Shown here: in pieces, positions 39,736 to 50,699 of the stretch
Position numbering within the stretch: the stretch's first letter is position 1
Layout: each line of letters starts with the position of its first letter
Assembly: GCF_020283565.1 (NCBI RefSeq)
Contig: NC_060059.1
Location: 16,672,933-16,736,932, forward strand
Reading direction: 5' to 3'
Source of the DNA: Trifolium pratense
Lineage: Eukaryota > Streptophyta > Magnoliopsida > Fabales > Fabaceae
Length of the DNA stretch: 64,000 nucleotides
Notes under the pieces: model-generated
Seen by the model: the letters and a program-made list of their open reading frames with translations, nothing else
Told to the model about the DNA's origin: nothing
Database searches by the model: none
Translations under genes and position numbers: made by a program

Positions 39736-41039
39736 TTCCCAAACCTTCTTATAAACTTGTATAACAAGTAATAATCCCTTACCAAAAATCAAAACAAATA
39801 ATACAATCCCTAATCTAAATTTGAGGTTGTAGTTGCTTGTCACAACATATTGGTATCTTGTTTGGCTTTTTCTCTTTTAGGAGAGAGCGTGAGATTCATA
39901 TATAAGAAATGCAACACCACTGTAGTGTAAACTAGTAGTACTAGTATACGAAATGAAAGACCCCTTTCATCGTTTCCTTTTTCTTTTGTTTTTCCCTTTT
40001 CTTTTTGTGGTTTTGGGCCAAATTATATTCTGTAATAATTCATCCGTTCCAAACTACTACTATAAGGGAAAAAACAAATAACATTAATTAAATAAGTTTT
40101 AAAAAAAATTATAGAAAGTTACGTACAGGGTTTTCACAAGAAAATAAATTTGGATTCTTCTGAACAATTCATATTAAGAAGAGTCCATTAATCACTTGAA
40201 TTCAATATTTTATACTTAATAAACACTCAATTCATCTAACGATTCTAACCAAATATACCTAAAAAAATTATTAAATGAGACACATTAATCATATATTAAT
40301 AATTATATATTATTATATTTTAATTTTTTTTAATATTAAAAAACGTAGATCCAGCAAAAAATATTTTGGCTAAGTAAAATACCTCTTCTCTATGTACTCT
40401 TTTTTATTTCTCCCAAATATGTAATTATTTTATTGGGCATATTTCTCATTGGGGATGGTCATAGACTCATAGATCATCTCCAATAAAAATCTCATTTTAA
40501 ATTTTATATACTATTGTCAAGTGGTTTCACAAACAATTGTGTCATACTTACCGAACTAGTTATTTAGAAATGATTTGTCTTAACTCGTCGTGATTCAGCT
40601 GGTGTGAATACGAAATCGTGTTGTTGAGATGATTTCTTGGTCTTTGTGAAGGGAAATGTACTTGCAAGATTGTTAACACTCCAACGTTCAAGTGAGTATT
40701 TGAATGAGGTAAAAAAGAGTGAGTAATTGAAGGCGCAAATATTTCATACCTAAGAATTGATGTATGGATGTTTATATATGGGAGAATATTAGAGTTTTAC
40801 AGTATAGTTATGTCCCTCATGTGCAGAGGATCAACCACATATAATTTATGGATTGTCCTTTGCAAGGGAACACGTTGGGACGTTATTATGGGTGTTTGTA
40901 CTTTTTCCGTGCTCGTTGTTTGAGTTATGTGGTCGTTGCGCCACGTGATTGATCTTATCGATCCCATTTTGATAGGCCTTCATGTATGTTGGGCTTTTAG
41001 CCAATCCGGAACACTTACACAACTCTTACATAGAGGGAG
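39736..41039. other. Intergenic DNA, nothing recognised
   Basis: AT-rich sequence without recognisable coding or repeat content except a weak CCGTTCCAAACTACTACTAT phrase near 40045 that may be half of a Stowaway-like MITE. Confidence 0.35.
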
Positions 41040-41320
41040 TATTCATTAGCATGGGCGTTCTTGTAGACAATGAAGGAAGTCAATCGTAGAGATTTGGATA
41101 GGATTCAATTTGAAAGCGACTCACATGTGTTAACTGAAACTATTCGAACCAGACGTAGTGGTAACTAGGAATTTAGTTTAATTTATGTCAAACTTCGAAG
41201 TGAAGTTTGTTAGGAGACAAGCGAATATGATTGTTCATAATCTTGCTCAAGCGGTCAATTCTTAGACTAGTTTTCGTAGAGTTGAGATTAATTCCTTATA
41301 CATTGAACATTTACTATGAT
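41040..41320 (+). pseudogene. Decayed LINE RNase H remnant
   Basis: Broken frames contain VKFVRRQANMIVHNLAQAV near 41205, matching the end of the RNase H-like domain found intact at 28103-28491, with stops before and after. No other LINE domain adjoins. Confidence 0.65.
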
Positions 41321-42586
41321 CGAAAAAAAAAATACTCATTAGCATTATCTTAAAAAATATCTAAGTACTTGTACAAATTTTCAATTTATATTACTCAAAA
41401 GTGGTTTTAATCACAAATCTAATTGTGGAAGATTATCATTACTCGTCCTTAACTCATTAATTTTAATTTAACTAGTGTCGTGCATCCTCTAAATCAGACA
41501 ACATCTCTTGTGGATGGAAAAAGTGTACACAAGATCATGTAACAAGGGATATGCCTTTAATTATCGTAAATCTGATGAAAAAATTGACCGGACATGCGTA
41601 CAATTGAAGGGTTATCCCTACACTGTAAATGTTATTCATACTACTTTTACTCACATAAACGACAAATCGCTACATCATTTGGATTCTCTCAAACCTTGCT
41701 TTCCATTTCATGAATGTTGTTTGACTACTAAATGACCAATTAGCTACCTAGACGATCATTATTATTCATTAGTAGGAGTACTATAGTATAAATGAATTTT
41801 CATGATGGAGTTTTTATATTTTCATTGATGGGGTTTTCATGATGTTGAAGGGATTTTTTTTTTTTTGGCTTTTGTTGATGATGATGAATACTAGTATTAT
41901 GAACAAAGTGATGAAGATATATGTTTATGAGTTTTTTTTTTTAAAAAAAAAACATTAAAAACAATAGACACGTCAACTTTTTTTTAGAGTTAACGGTATA
42001 AATTAATATTGGGGACTAATATGACTAACAGATTGAAGAGTCGATAACTATTTTGTATTTTTATGTGAGTCGGGGATTTCTATGATAGCGATGCGCACAT
42101 TCAGTGACTAAAATGATAGTTTCTCCTTTTCTTTTTTAACAATTAAATTTTTGTCCGATTCTCCACTTTGGCCCCTCGTGACACCTCAGCAAGTTGGTGA
42201 GTGTCCAAAAAAATGTGAGATCAACTTTTTTGTTGACTTAACGACCAAATTTAATGTCAGGGACTAAATTGACTAACGAAATGTAGATTCAGAGATTATA
42301 TTGTAGTTGTTCCTCAGTGAGAGACCAGAGTGACAACGAGTTGTACATTGAGGGACGAAAATGGTTTGTTTCCCCCAATAATTAAATGAGTAACTTAATA
42401 TGAAACAAATGGGGTAGGATTATAACCAACTACGATAGAGGCCAAAGAGGCCCAAAATGGCTTAATCCAATTAACCATCTCGCTTTACCACTTTACTTGG
42501 AAATGCTACTGCAACATCTGAGAAATGACTTAGTCGTAGAGCCTAAATAAGAGAACAAAATGAACAAAAGATGAAAGGGGGACACC
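41321..42586. other. Intergenic DNA with repeat-like phrases
   Basis: From about 41990 to 42370 phrases such as GGGACTAATATGACTAAC and GGGACTAAATTGACTAACG recur and end GAGGGACGAAAATGG, suggesting a decayed terminal-inverted-repeat element. The 75-codon frame at 41508-41735 is not recognised. Confidence 0.35.
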
Positions 42587-42604
42587 AAGTTAAAAAAGGG
42601 TGAA

Positions 42605-42832
42605 CCCACTTGGGGTTGGTCGAGTGGTGTTGGCTTGGGCCCTTGGAGTATGGCAGTATGCTCCTCTCAAGGTCTCATGTTCGATTCCCACTAGTGCCAA
42701 TTTCGGTGGGCTAAGTTCATACAGAGCAAAAAAAACTCTGGCTTTAAATGGGACCCCCGCAAGTGGGCGGTGGGATTGGTCCCCTTGGATTAGTCGGTCC
42801 TAAGGCCGGATACCAAGTTTTTAAAAAAAAAA
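42605..42832 (+). mobile_element. tRNA-derived SINE with perfect 18-bp target duplication
   Basis: The 228-bp body starts CCCACTTGGGGTTGG, has a B-box-like CATGTTCGATTCCCAC and ends in a run of about 12 A. The 18-bp sequence AAGTTAAAAAAGGGTGAA is repeated exactly on both sides (42587-42604 and 42833-42850). This is the longer form of the family member at 30842-30965 and must be young. Confidence 0.92.
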
Positions 42833-42898
42833 AAGTTAAAAAAGGGTGAAAGAGGCCATAGCCAAAGACATTTTCATTAACTAAAACTCAAGCACTTC

Positions 42899-42994
42899 AA
42901 ACTACTAGGTTTGATCTAGTGGTGAGAGGTTTAGATAGCATGCATGAGATCTTAGGTTCGATCCTCATTGAAAACATTGTGAACAAAAAAAAAA
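42899..42994 (+). mobile_element. Short tRNA-derived SINE
   Basis: The 96-bp body has an A-box-like TTTGATCTAGTGGTGAGAGG and a B-box-like TTAGGTTCGATCCTC, then an A-rich tail. Flanks 42886-42898 and 42995-43007 match 11 of 13, so the insertion is older than its neighbour. Confidence 0.75.
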
Positions 42995-43435
42995 ACTTAA
43001 ACACTTCGACTTTGTGTAGAATATATAGTCGATTGAAGTTTCATCTTATAACATGTGTCTTTTTTTGTCTAATTCAATGTTTTTCGGTGAGGCTTTTCAT
43101 GGACCCAATATTTTACAATCTCAATTCAATATTTTCTGGTGACCCTTCCTTGACGACCATTCCAAGTTTCTTGATGTTCTTTCCATGTTTCATTTTATTT
43201 GAATAAAATCAATCTATTCTTTATTGATTTAATTTGATTTAAATTTTTTTAAAAATACAAAAAATAAAATTAAACAGACTATCATTTTTTTAATAATTGA
43301 AAAAATTTCTTCTCAAAACTTATAAAATCAAACCAACATGTTGCACCTATAAATAAATGACCTATTGATGGTGAAACATATATGGAGTACATAAACACAT
43401 TAATGTGACATTTATTATTATTAAGAAAAAAGCAG

Positions 43436-43650
43436 TACAATTTCTCGGACTTGGATTACATGCAGTTGTGTTAAACTGCAGGGTCACACAGTTGAACAAA
43501 TCAGCCACAATTATTATTTAAATAATATAAATAAATTACAAATTAAAAAAAATAAAGTGAATTGTAGTGGTTTTTGCTCTACAGCAGGATCCTGCAGTAA
43601 AAATCCTGCAGTAAAAATTCAACCGCAGGCTATCCAATTCCCAATTTCTC
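43436..43650. mobile_element. MITE upstream of the DUF506 gene
   Basis: Ends TTTCTCGGACTTGGATTACA and the inverse of GGCTATCCAATTCCCAATTT are imperfect inverted repeats about 45 bp long and both run into TGCAG/CTGCA phrases. It lies about 800 bp upstream of the DUF506 start codon. Confidence 0.5.
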
Positions 43651-44040
43651 CTGCCTCATAACGCAATTACCCATGGACTATCTTCGTACCGCACAAGAAA
43701 TCTCCATCTCTCCTATCACTTTCACATCACTAATTGCAAAGATTAACCCCAAAAAAAAACCCCAAAAACAAATCCTATTAATTATTATTAATTCTAAAAA
43801 TACTCCAAAATGCAGACTTGCCACTATTACTCACCAGATTGGAGAAGTTTTCTACAATCCACAGAACTCGAGTGGCATCTACCCGATATTCCATGTAATA
43901 ACAAGGGTAAATCAGTAAATACAACCCCATCGAAAACCCAAAGCGTACATCACACGATTATAATCTTCAACACGCGTCACTAAACTAATGCTCCGTGATT
44001 GCCTTTTGGGTTCCAAAAATCATCAACGCCATGTAGGATC

Positions 44041-44048
44041 CCACGTGG
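44041..44048 (+). promoter_or_regulatory. G-box (CCACGTGG) in the DUF506 promoter
   Basis: A palindromic CCACGTGG lies 37 bp upstream of the TATA box, and a second ACGT core (CCACGTCA) follows at 44059-44066. Paired ACGT elements are typical of bZIP/ABA or light-responsive promoters; function here is inferred. Confidence 0.6.
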
Positions 44049-44084
44049 CATCTATAGTCCACGTCATCAACTCTCCATCTTCAC

Positions 44085-44092
44085 TATAAATA
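44085..44092 (+). promoter_or_regulatory. TATA box of the DUF506 gene
   Basis: TATAAATA stands about 350 bp upstream of the start codon, leaving a leader of roughly 320 nt that contains three upstream ATGs. Confidence 0.65.
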
Positions 44093-44145
44093 CCCATCCT
44101 TCCCTACCTTCACACCTAATTCAAAACGCTAAACAAGAAAAACAA

Positions 44146-44166
44146 ATGCGAAAATTATTATACTAA
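44146..44166 (+). promoter_or_regulatory. Six-codon uORF in the DUF506 leader
   Basis: The first ATG after the likely transcription start opens a six-codon frame that stops at 44164-44166, ahead of the longer uORF. A ribosome could resume scanning after it. Confidence 0.45.
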
Positions 44167-44219
44167 AATCAAAATACAGAAAATAATTAGTTTCCGGCGA
44201 TAGTTAACTCGCCGGTGAA

Positions 44220-44333
44220 ATGAACATTCCGGCGAACATTACTTCGTTTTCCATAAACAATGCACGTCTCGCCGATCATCGCCGTCACGTTTTCCACGAA
44301 ACATTTTTCACCTCTTTTTCTCTATTCGTCTAG
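44220..44333 (+). CDS. 37-aa uORF peptide in the DUF506 leader
   Basis: An upstream frame of 37 codons starts at 44220 and stops at TAG 44331-44333, 105 bp before the main ATG. The C-terminal half reads RLADHRRHVFHETFFTSFSL, ending FV, a charged then aromatic pattern unlike random UTR sequence. I recall that the Arabidopsis homologue At3g22970 carries a conserved-peptide uORF (listed as CPuORF59), which would fit; this was not checked. Such uORFs usually reduce translation of the main frame, sometimes in response to a metabolite. A further overlapping ATG lies at 44260 in another frame. Confidence 0.65.
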   Translation: MNIPANITSFSINNARLADHRRHVFHETFFTSFSLFV

Positions 44334-44438
44334 TCTAAACTCTAAAGTAGTTTTATAGAGTAGTGTAGTTTAACGAAGCTTTTCAGAGAACTTTTTCTTG
44401 CGGTATTTTCATTTTGTTGTTGTTACTTTTGTGATATC

Positions 44439-45780
44439 ATGCCTCCGATGAAGATCCAACCGATCGACATCGATTCAGAGAAGCTGAATCAATTGAAAGC
44501 GGTAGTTCGAAACGACACCGTTAAGCCTGTGTTGAAATCGCGGCTAAAAAAGCTGTTCGTGTTCGACCGGCAATTTTCTAGCGTGTTAAAGACTTCTTCA
44601 GAGAAACCTATCGCCGGCGAAGCTCCACCTCCAGTTTCCGGCAATAGGTTCATTGAAGATTTCGAGCCTAGCTCCATTGTCTTAGCAAAAATGGTGCAGA
44701 GTTTCATAGAAGGAAGTAACGATAAGCAGAAATTCACTCGCAACAGCTGCAACTGCTTTAACGGTAACAGTAACGATATCTCCGACGAGGAAACTGATTT
44801 CTTCGGTGAATCTGTCCCTTCCGGTTCTTTCACCGATGCCGGTGACGCTCTCAAGGTTACTTCAACAACTCTAGTTTAACTCGCTAGTTTCGGATTTTCG
44901 CATTTTTTCGCTTTTTCTTACATTTTGTGTTTCCATTTTTGCAGAGTCTGATTCCTTGCGCGAGTATTGCAGAGAGAAACCTCTTAGCAGATACATCCAA
45001 AATAGTAGACAAAAACAGCAAAGTTTACAAACGAAAAAACGATTTGAGAAAGATCGTTGCAGAAAATCTTTCATCTCTAGGTTACGATTCATCAATATGC
45101 AAATCTAAATGGCATAAAACACGATCCTATCCCGCTGGTAAAAAAATTTCCCCAAATTAGTTGAAATTTTGGCTGGAGATTTTTTTAATTGAAAACCTAA
45201 AATTGAATGTTGTGATTTTGATTCAGGTGAATATGAATACATCGATGTGATTGTGGAAGGTGAGAGGTTGATTATTGATATTGATTTTCGATCAGAGTTT
45301 GAGATTGCTCGATCCACTGGAACATTCAAGGCGATTCTTCAGTTTCTTCCTTACATTTTCGTTGGAAAATCTGATCGTTTATGTCAGATCGTGGCCATTG
45401 TTTCGGAGGCGGCGAAGCAAAGTTTGAAGAAGAAAGGAATGCATGTTCCGCCGTGGAGGAAGGCGGAGTATATGCTAGCTAAGTGGCTCTCCGCCTCGTG
45501 TACTAGAGAAATCCCGTCGCCAACCACTGCTGTGTGTGAATTGAAAGAGGATCTGAGCGACGGTGATAGTGCTGCATCGGAGAGTGATTGTGGTGAGTTA
45601 GAGCTGATCTTCGGCGAGAAAACGTCTTCGCCGGAATCGGAAAATGTTGCCGGTGGTGAGAAAAGCTTGTTGACAGTGGCGATGCCAACGTGGCAGTTAC
45701 CGGCAGTGAAAGTAAAGAGTGTTGAGAAAGGAGCAAAGGTGGTGACTGGATTAGCCGCTCTTCTCAAAGATAAATCATAA
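44439..45780 (+). CDS. DUF506 (PDDEXK_6-like) family protein
   Basis: A plant protein of the DUF506 family (PF04720), structurally related to PDDEXK nucleases but of unsettled biochemical role; some members are linked to calmodulin binding and root-hair growth. Exons are 44439-44855, 44945-45137 and 45227-45780, GT-AG, phases 0 then 1, giving 387 aa. Hallmarks are the acidic serine-rich N-terminal half, then SLIPCASIAERNLLADTSKI (from 140), a YEYIDVIVEGERLIIDIDF block (206-224) that contains the acidic residues of the nuclease-like core, FKAILQFLPYIFVGKSDRL, and VPPWRKAEYMLAKWLS. The tail has VEKGAKVVTGLAALLKDKS. The gene has a clear TATA box, a G-box and upstream ORFs, so both transcriptional and translational control are likely. 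The closest Arabidopsis match I remember is At3g22970. Confidence 0.93.
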
Positions 45781-46391
45781 AAGAAAATAAAATTTTGCAT
45801 TTTTTTGCGTTAATTAAAAAAAGCATAATCAAAGTTAGAAGGACTTTTTTTTTTTCCTTCCAAATTTTAATCTTTCGAATTTCTTTGTTTTTGCTACTGT
45901 TTTTGTGCAACAAGGGGAACTCTGTAAGAAAGAAGTAACAACTTACCACTCAATGTAATAAAATACAGTAGTTGATAAAAATAGTAAATATTTTAAAGAA
46001 AAAAGAAATCTAGTGGAGAATAATATCTAATGTTTATTTTGGTTCGGAAAAGAGACTTTCTCTTCAATTACCTTAATTAATATTATGATTAGTCTGATAA
46101 ATAAATATTGAGAAATATAATTTTTTAAGCTCGTATCTCTTATTAAAAATATTGGAGTAATATTATTTAGGGTGCCAAAAATGTTAGTTGGATGACTTGA
46201 ATGCTAAAAATAAAATAATTGAAATGTCAAATCTTCATTGTGATTAAGGGTTTTTATCTTAATTTTTGTTTAAAAATATAAATAAATTTCTTTTAAAATA
46301 TAATTTTAAATTTTAATAATTTTAATAATTTTTGTTTGAACATAAGAGTTTCTTTTAAAATACAATTCTAAATATCAATAATCTGCGAGAA
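45781..46391. other. DUF506 3' region
   Basis: The first 200 bp should be 3' UTR. The rest is AT-rich with nothing recognised. Confidence 0.5.
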
Positions 46392-46401
46392 AAAATAAAT
46401 A

Positions 46402-46733
46402 GCTTAATTGCAGTTTTAGTCTTTCTATTTTAATTATTTTGCAATTTTGGTTCTCTTATTTTAAAATTCGACTGTTTTGGTCACCTATTATAATTTTTAA
46501 CTGTAACTTGGTGATGTAATGTGTTTTAAACAATGTGGCATATGATGTGATGAGAAAATATCAACATCGACGAAATCACAAGAAAAATTCTTCATAAAAT
46601 TAATTTAAAACACACTGTATCACCATATTTTAGATAAAATATGTGTTCGGAGGACCAAAATTGTTGAATTTTAAAATAGGGGAATCAAATTGCAAACTGG
46701 TGAAATTAGGGGGACCAAAATCGCAATTAAACC
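46402..46733. mobile_element. MULE-type MITE (332 bp)
   Basis: Ends GCTTAATTGCAGTTTTAGTC and the inverse of GGGACCAAAATCGCAATTAA are matching inverted repeats, and the match continues inward for about 80 bp. AAAATAAATA flanks both sides (46392-46401 and 46734-46743), a 9- to 10-bp target duplication, though in simple A/T sequence. A truncated relative is at 20815-21060. Confidence 0.75.
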
Positions 46734-47115
46734 AAAATAAATAAAAAGATTTGATAATTTTGTATTTTAATTCATAAAATTGGATATATTGTTATTTCTT
46801 TGACCTTAATCATAAACAAAAATTATACACTTTTTAAATTTATGTGAGTGTATTTTTTTTTACAATAATTGATATAATGGTATTTAATTAAACAAAAAGT
46901 GTATTTAAATTCTTCTATTTCTTTCCTTCTTCTCTTGCTGCCAGGTTTCGACATGAGTACTTCTAAGTAAAAGAGCAATTTCTCAACCAAGTGACTTATA
47001 AGAAAATAGACAAATTCTTTTATTTCTTGTATAATAAGAATACATTGAAAAAGTTACCCTTTGTTTCTCGGTCTATGCAATGTATTTTTACATCTTGTGA
47101 ATTACATTACTCATG

Positions 47116-48005
47116 GAAATTTTTTTTTTCTACCCCAACAATCTTCATTCTACCCCAACATTTTTCTAAAAATACCCAATATACCCTTATTAAAAATTAA
47201 TATATTTTAAATTTTTTTTTTGTCGTATTATATTGTTCCGGTAGAATTTTCATCCTCCCAAAAAACTGTTCCGGTAAGTATTTATCGTTACCGGTAAATT
47301 AACTTTACCGGTACACTTTTTAAAAAGTGTTCCGGTATGTTAATATTACCGGTACACTTTTTAAAATATTTTCCGGTATGTTTATGTTACCGGTACACTT
47401 TTTAAAAAGTGTACCGGTATGTTAAAACTCAGTTCATGAAAAATGCAAAGTAGCTGTGTGAAAAACTCAGTTCATGAACCCTTTTGATTTCAAGTTTCAA
47501 CCCTGAAAAATTACAAGAGATTCCAATTCCAACCCAAGGTTAAAACAATGAACAGAGAAGGTAGACAAAAAAAAAGTAAATTAACAGAGAGAAAGAGGAA
47601 GAGATAAGGAAAGAGAGAGAATGGACAATGGTGGGTCTCTTGGTCTCGGGCACTGTTAAAAAGTGTACCGGTGTTGCATTTTTCATGAACTGAGTTTTAA
47701 CATACCGGTACACTTTTTAAAAAGTGTACCGGTAACATAAACATACCGGAAAACATTTTAAAAAGTGTACCGGTAATATTAACATACCGGAATACTTTTT
47801 AAAAAGTGTACTGGTAAAGTTAATTTACCGGTAACGATAAATACTTACCGGAACAGTTTTTTGGGAGGATGAAAATTCTACCGGAACAATATAATACGAC
47901 AAAAAAAAATTTAAAATATATTAATTTTTAATAAGGGTATATTGGGTATTTTTAGAAAAATGTTGGGGTAGAATGAAGATTGTTGGGGTAGAAAAAAAAA
48001 ATTTC
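47116..48005. mobile_element. 890-bp palindromic MULE-like foldback with ACCGGTA repeats
   Basis: Arms of about 335 bp are near-perfect inverted copies. The element starts GAAATTTTTTTTTTCTACCC and ends GGGTAGAAAAAAAAAATTTC, flanked by an exact 9-bp duplication TTACTCATG (47107-47115 and 48006-48014), the Mutator-like signature. Each arm repeats a roughly 55-bp module three to four times; the module is itself a palindrome, TACCGGTACACTTTTTAAAA followed by its complement. The spacer of about 220 bp (47451-47669) has a GA-rich AGAGAGAAAGAGGAAGAGAT tract. No protein is encoded. The arms could form a long hairpin RNA if transcribed. Confidence 0.9.
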
Positions 48006-48014
48006 TTACTCATG

Positions 48015-48419
48015 TTGTTGAGCCCAAATTGTAAGTTGGGCTTGTTATCTCGGCTGGCAAGCGTCCAAGCCCATAATATGGTATAGACTATAGACCCTTC
48101 ATTGTATTTTACTATTTTTTATTTTTAGTTTTTTTTTTTAGATATACTGTTCATAATTGTGTATTAATAAAATATTCAATAAAATTTGAACTTTATCACT
48201 ATTTATCATTGGGATAAATGATTTTTAATCTCCAAAAATATATTATAAGTATTGTAAGTCTAAAATCTAAAATAATAATATTCATAATCATAATGGTACA
48301 TTCAAGGTAGTATCCATAATGTATTGGCTAAAGTCACTTTCGTGTGTTTATACATACATCAATTTAAAATACAATAACAAATGGCGTTACACATGAAACA
48401 TATCTGAATAAGTCTTATA
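48015..48419. other. AT-rich DNA, nothing recognised
   Basis: Short stretch between two mobile elements with no recognisable content. Confidence 0.4.
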
Positions 48420-48421
48420 TA

Positions 48422-48568
48422 CTTCATCTGTGATAATATATAAGCAAAAATCACTTTTTTAAGTTCATTGCATAATTAATGTATCTTACCTATAATATAG
48501 ATCAGATACATTAAATATACAATAAACCTAAAAATATGATTTTTGCTTATATATTATCATGGAGTGAG
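48422..48568. mobile_element. Stowaway-like MITE (147 bp)
   Basis: Ends CTTCATCTGTGATAATATAT and the inverse of ATATATTATCATGGAGTGAG are inverted repeats flanked by TA (48420-48421 and 48569-48570). Length equals that of the related copy at 51558-51704. Confidence 0.8.
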
Positions 48569-48570
48569 TA

Positions 48571-49442
48571 TTACATAAAGACAACAAAAGAAATTAAGAC
48601 TTCAAGAGTCTTGTAACTCCACCACCATAGTGGGATGAAATATATGCGGTTCCATATAAGTGAGTTCACAAAAAGAACTTGCTAATTAGGTTATTATATG
48701 TAGTGTGTGAACAATTGTTTAAATTTATCTTCATTCTTCTTGTATATTGACTAAATTTTCACGGTGAGTAAGTTAATAACTTAAACCTAACTAAAAATAT
48801 TATCTTAAGGACCATGACCAATATCTCGGTCGCGATGATATGTTGGTCCACATGTTTGGGTAATATTGGACATAATTAAGTCTTGTAGATAGTACCTCCA
48901 CTTACGATGGTATGCTCCTAGAGTAATACTTCCTCTGATCCTAAGAAAAAATTTATTTTTTAGATTCATTGAAAATCTAATGTATTTAGACTACTTAATA
49001 CTTCATTGGACTAATCCGTGTCCTGAGGAGAGATTCCAAATTCCTATGTTCCATACATTAGTCATGATTCATGAACACAAGATTAGCTTTGTTGAGTAAA
49101 GAACAGCTTGCATGAGTGACTAGTACAGAGATAACCAGAAAAAGGTAATGATATTAGCCTGCGCCTCACTTGGATCTTGAGCTTCTAATGCTTACCTTTC
49201 AAAGTCTTTCTGCTCTAGCTGAACAAATCTTAGCTAGCTACAACTATAGTATACTCTAAATTAACTGCTGATGTGATGTGATGTGATGATGTTAATGCAC
49301 TACTCCTATATCGATAGCCAAAAATTGAAGGATCTTTAAAATTTTCACCTTTTTATTTTACATGACATGATGTTATAGTGCTGCTTCCATTGTGGTGGTT
49401 ATCTGTTTGCACTGCCATTGACATGTTTGGCACAATAAACTA
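48571..49442. other. AT-rich DNA with a half MITE
   Basis: At about 48926-49010 there is one end of a Stowaway-like element (ACTTCCTCTGATCCTAAGAA) without its partner. Otherwise nothing recognised. Confidence 0.4.
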
Positions 49443-50045
49443 TTCTGTCTGTCCCTAATTATAAGCCTCATTTTAAATATAAAATTTGTTTCTATATATA
49501 AGTCTCTTTCCAAATTCATAGACGTATTTATTACTATTTTTTCAAACATAACCCTACTTTACATTGAAATCTAAAAAGTCAATTACAAATACATTTTTTA
49601 TAAGGACAATCTAGTAATTGTAACACTAAAAAAAGTACATATTAATTACACTACCAATTTTTTTTTAATATGCATAAAAAAATCACAATACGAAACTTAT
49701 AATAAGACAATCTCCAATGGTGGTACTTATATTTGTAAGTACTAGTACCTAATAGGTAATGGGAGTAAAAACAAAATTGTACCTAATAGGTACTAGTTCT
49801 ACAATAAGACACAGTACCTAAATAATTTTTGTGGGACCCATTTAAAATGATGTTGAGTTATTGGATAAATGTGCTACTAGTGGGACCAATTTAAAACTTT
49901 TGAAGAGGTTTTGGGTTGGAGGGAATGAGTACTTATTATGTACTATTATTAAAAAAATTATAAATAAATGATGTGTACATGTGAAGCCACTTAAATACTC
50001 AAAAATGAATAGTTTCATTGTGGATGCTCTAAGGGACGGATGGAG
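49443..50045. mobile_element. Stowaway-like element containing a second MITE
   Basis: Outer ends CTGTCTGTCCCTAATTATAA and the inverse of GGGACGGATGGAG, with TA on both sides (49441-49442 and 50046-50047), define the host element. The Tourist-like MITE at 49706-50029 sits close to its right end, cutting the right inverted repeat in two. Confidence 0.7.
49706..50029. mobile_element. Tourist-like MITE nested in a Stowaway-like element
   Basis: Starts GACAATCTCCAATGG and ends CATTGTGGATGCTC, imperfect inverted repeats flanked by TAA on both sides (49703-49705 and 50030-50032). It is the later insertion of the two. Confidence 0.8.
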
Positions 50046-50047
50046 TA

Positions 50048-50699
50048 TAATTAATAGTTTAATAGTACATTAATAATAATAACACTTTTTCTTAATATGG
50101 GAGTGTTGTCTTTTATCCATTTTCTGATGGCTAATGAATTTATTTTTTGGTATGGGAATATGCCAAAGTAGAAGTCATGTCACATTGACACACACACAAA
50201 TCAAATGCACTCTGCACCTAAAACAATGTATGATTACCTTTTCGGCTACTCACAGTACTACTGAGATTTGATAAGATAGCAAAGTTTAGATTTTGGAGTA
50301 TTAACTATTAAGTACTGCACATAATTTAATTTAATTAAAGGGTCTTGTTAACATGTGCTCTAAGGACACATATTAAGATATACCAAAATAGAAATTAAAC
50401 ATTTAATGATACAAAAAATTTAATGCTTCAAAAGTCAAAATGTACAAATTAGCATTTAATAATTTCTATTTTTGCTTCCTTAACATGTGACTTAAGGGCA
50501 CAAATTAATATTCTACTTAATTAAAAACCTATTACCTAATCTACAATTGGCTCAGCTTCTATTTTGTCCTCAGGTGACTGAGCTGGACATCATCACCTAT
50601 TGCCTCTTCTTTCATTTTTCTAGCTACCAATATCAAGTCATATTTGAATAAATAATTCTAGTAGTAAATAGTAATGATAAAGCTTCAATAAAAATAATT
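50048..50699. other. Intergenic DNA, nothing recognised
   Basis: AT-rich. The phrase AACATGTG(C/A)C with GACACATATTAA/GGCACAAATTAAT recurs at 50350 and 50480 in roughly mirrored order, possibly the ends of a short decayed element. Confidence 0.35.

Noticed and set aside
47116..48005. CRISPR-like or satellite array
   Set aside because: The ACCGGTA modules are arranged as inverted arms within one transposon bounded by a 9-bp duplication, in a plant nuclear setting.
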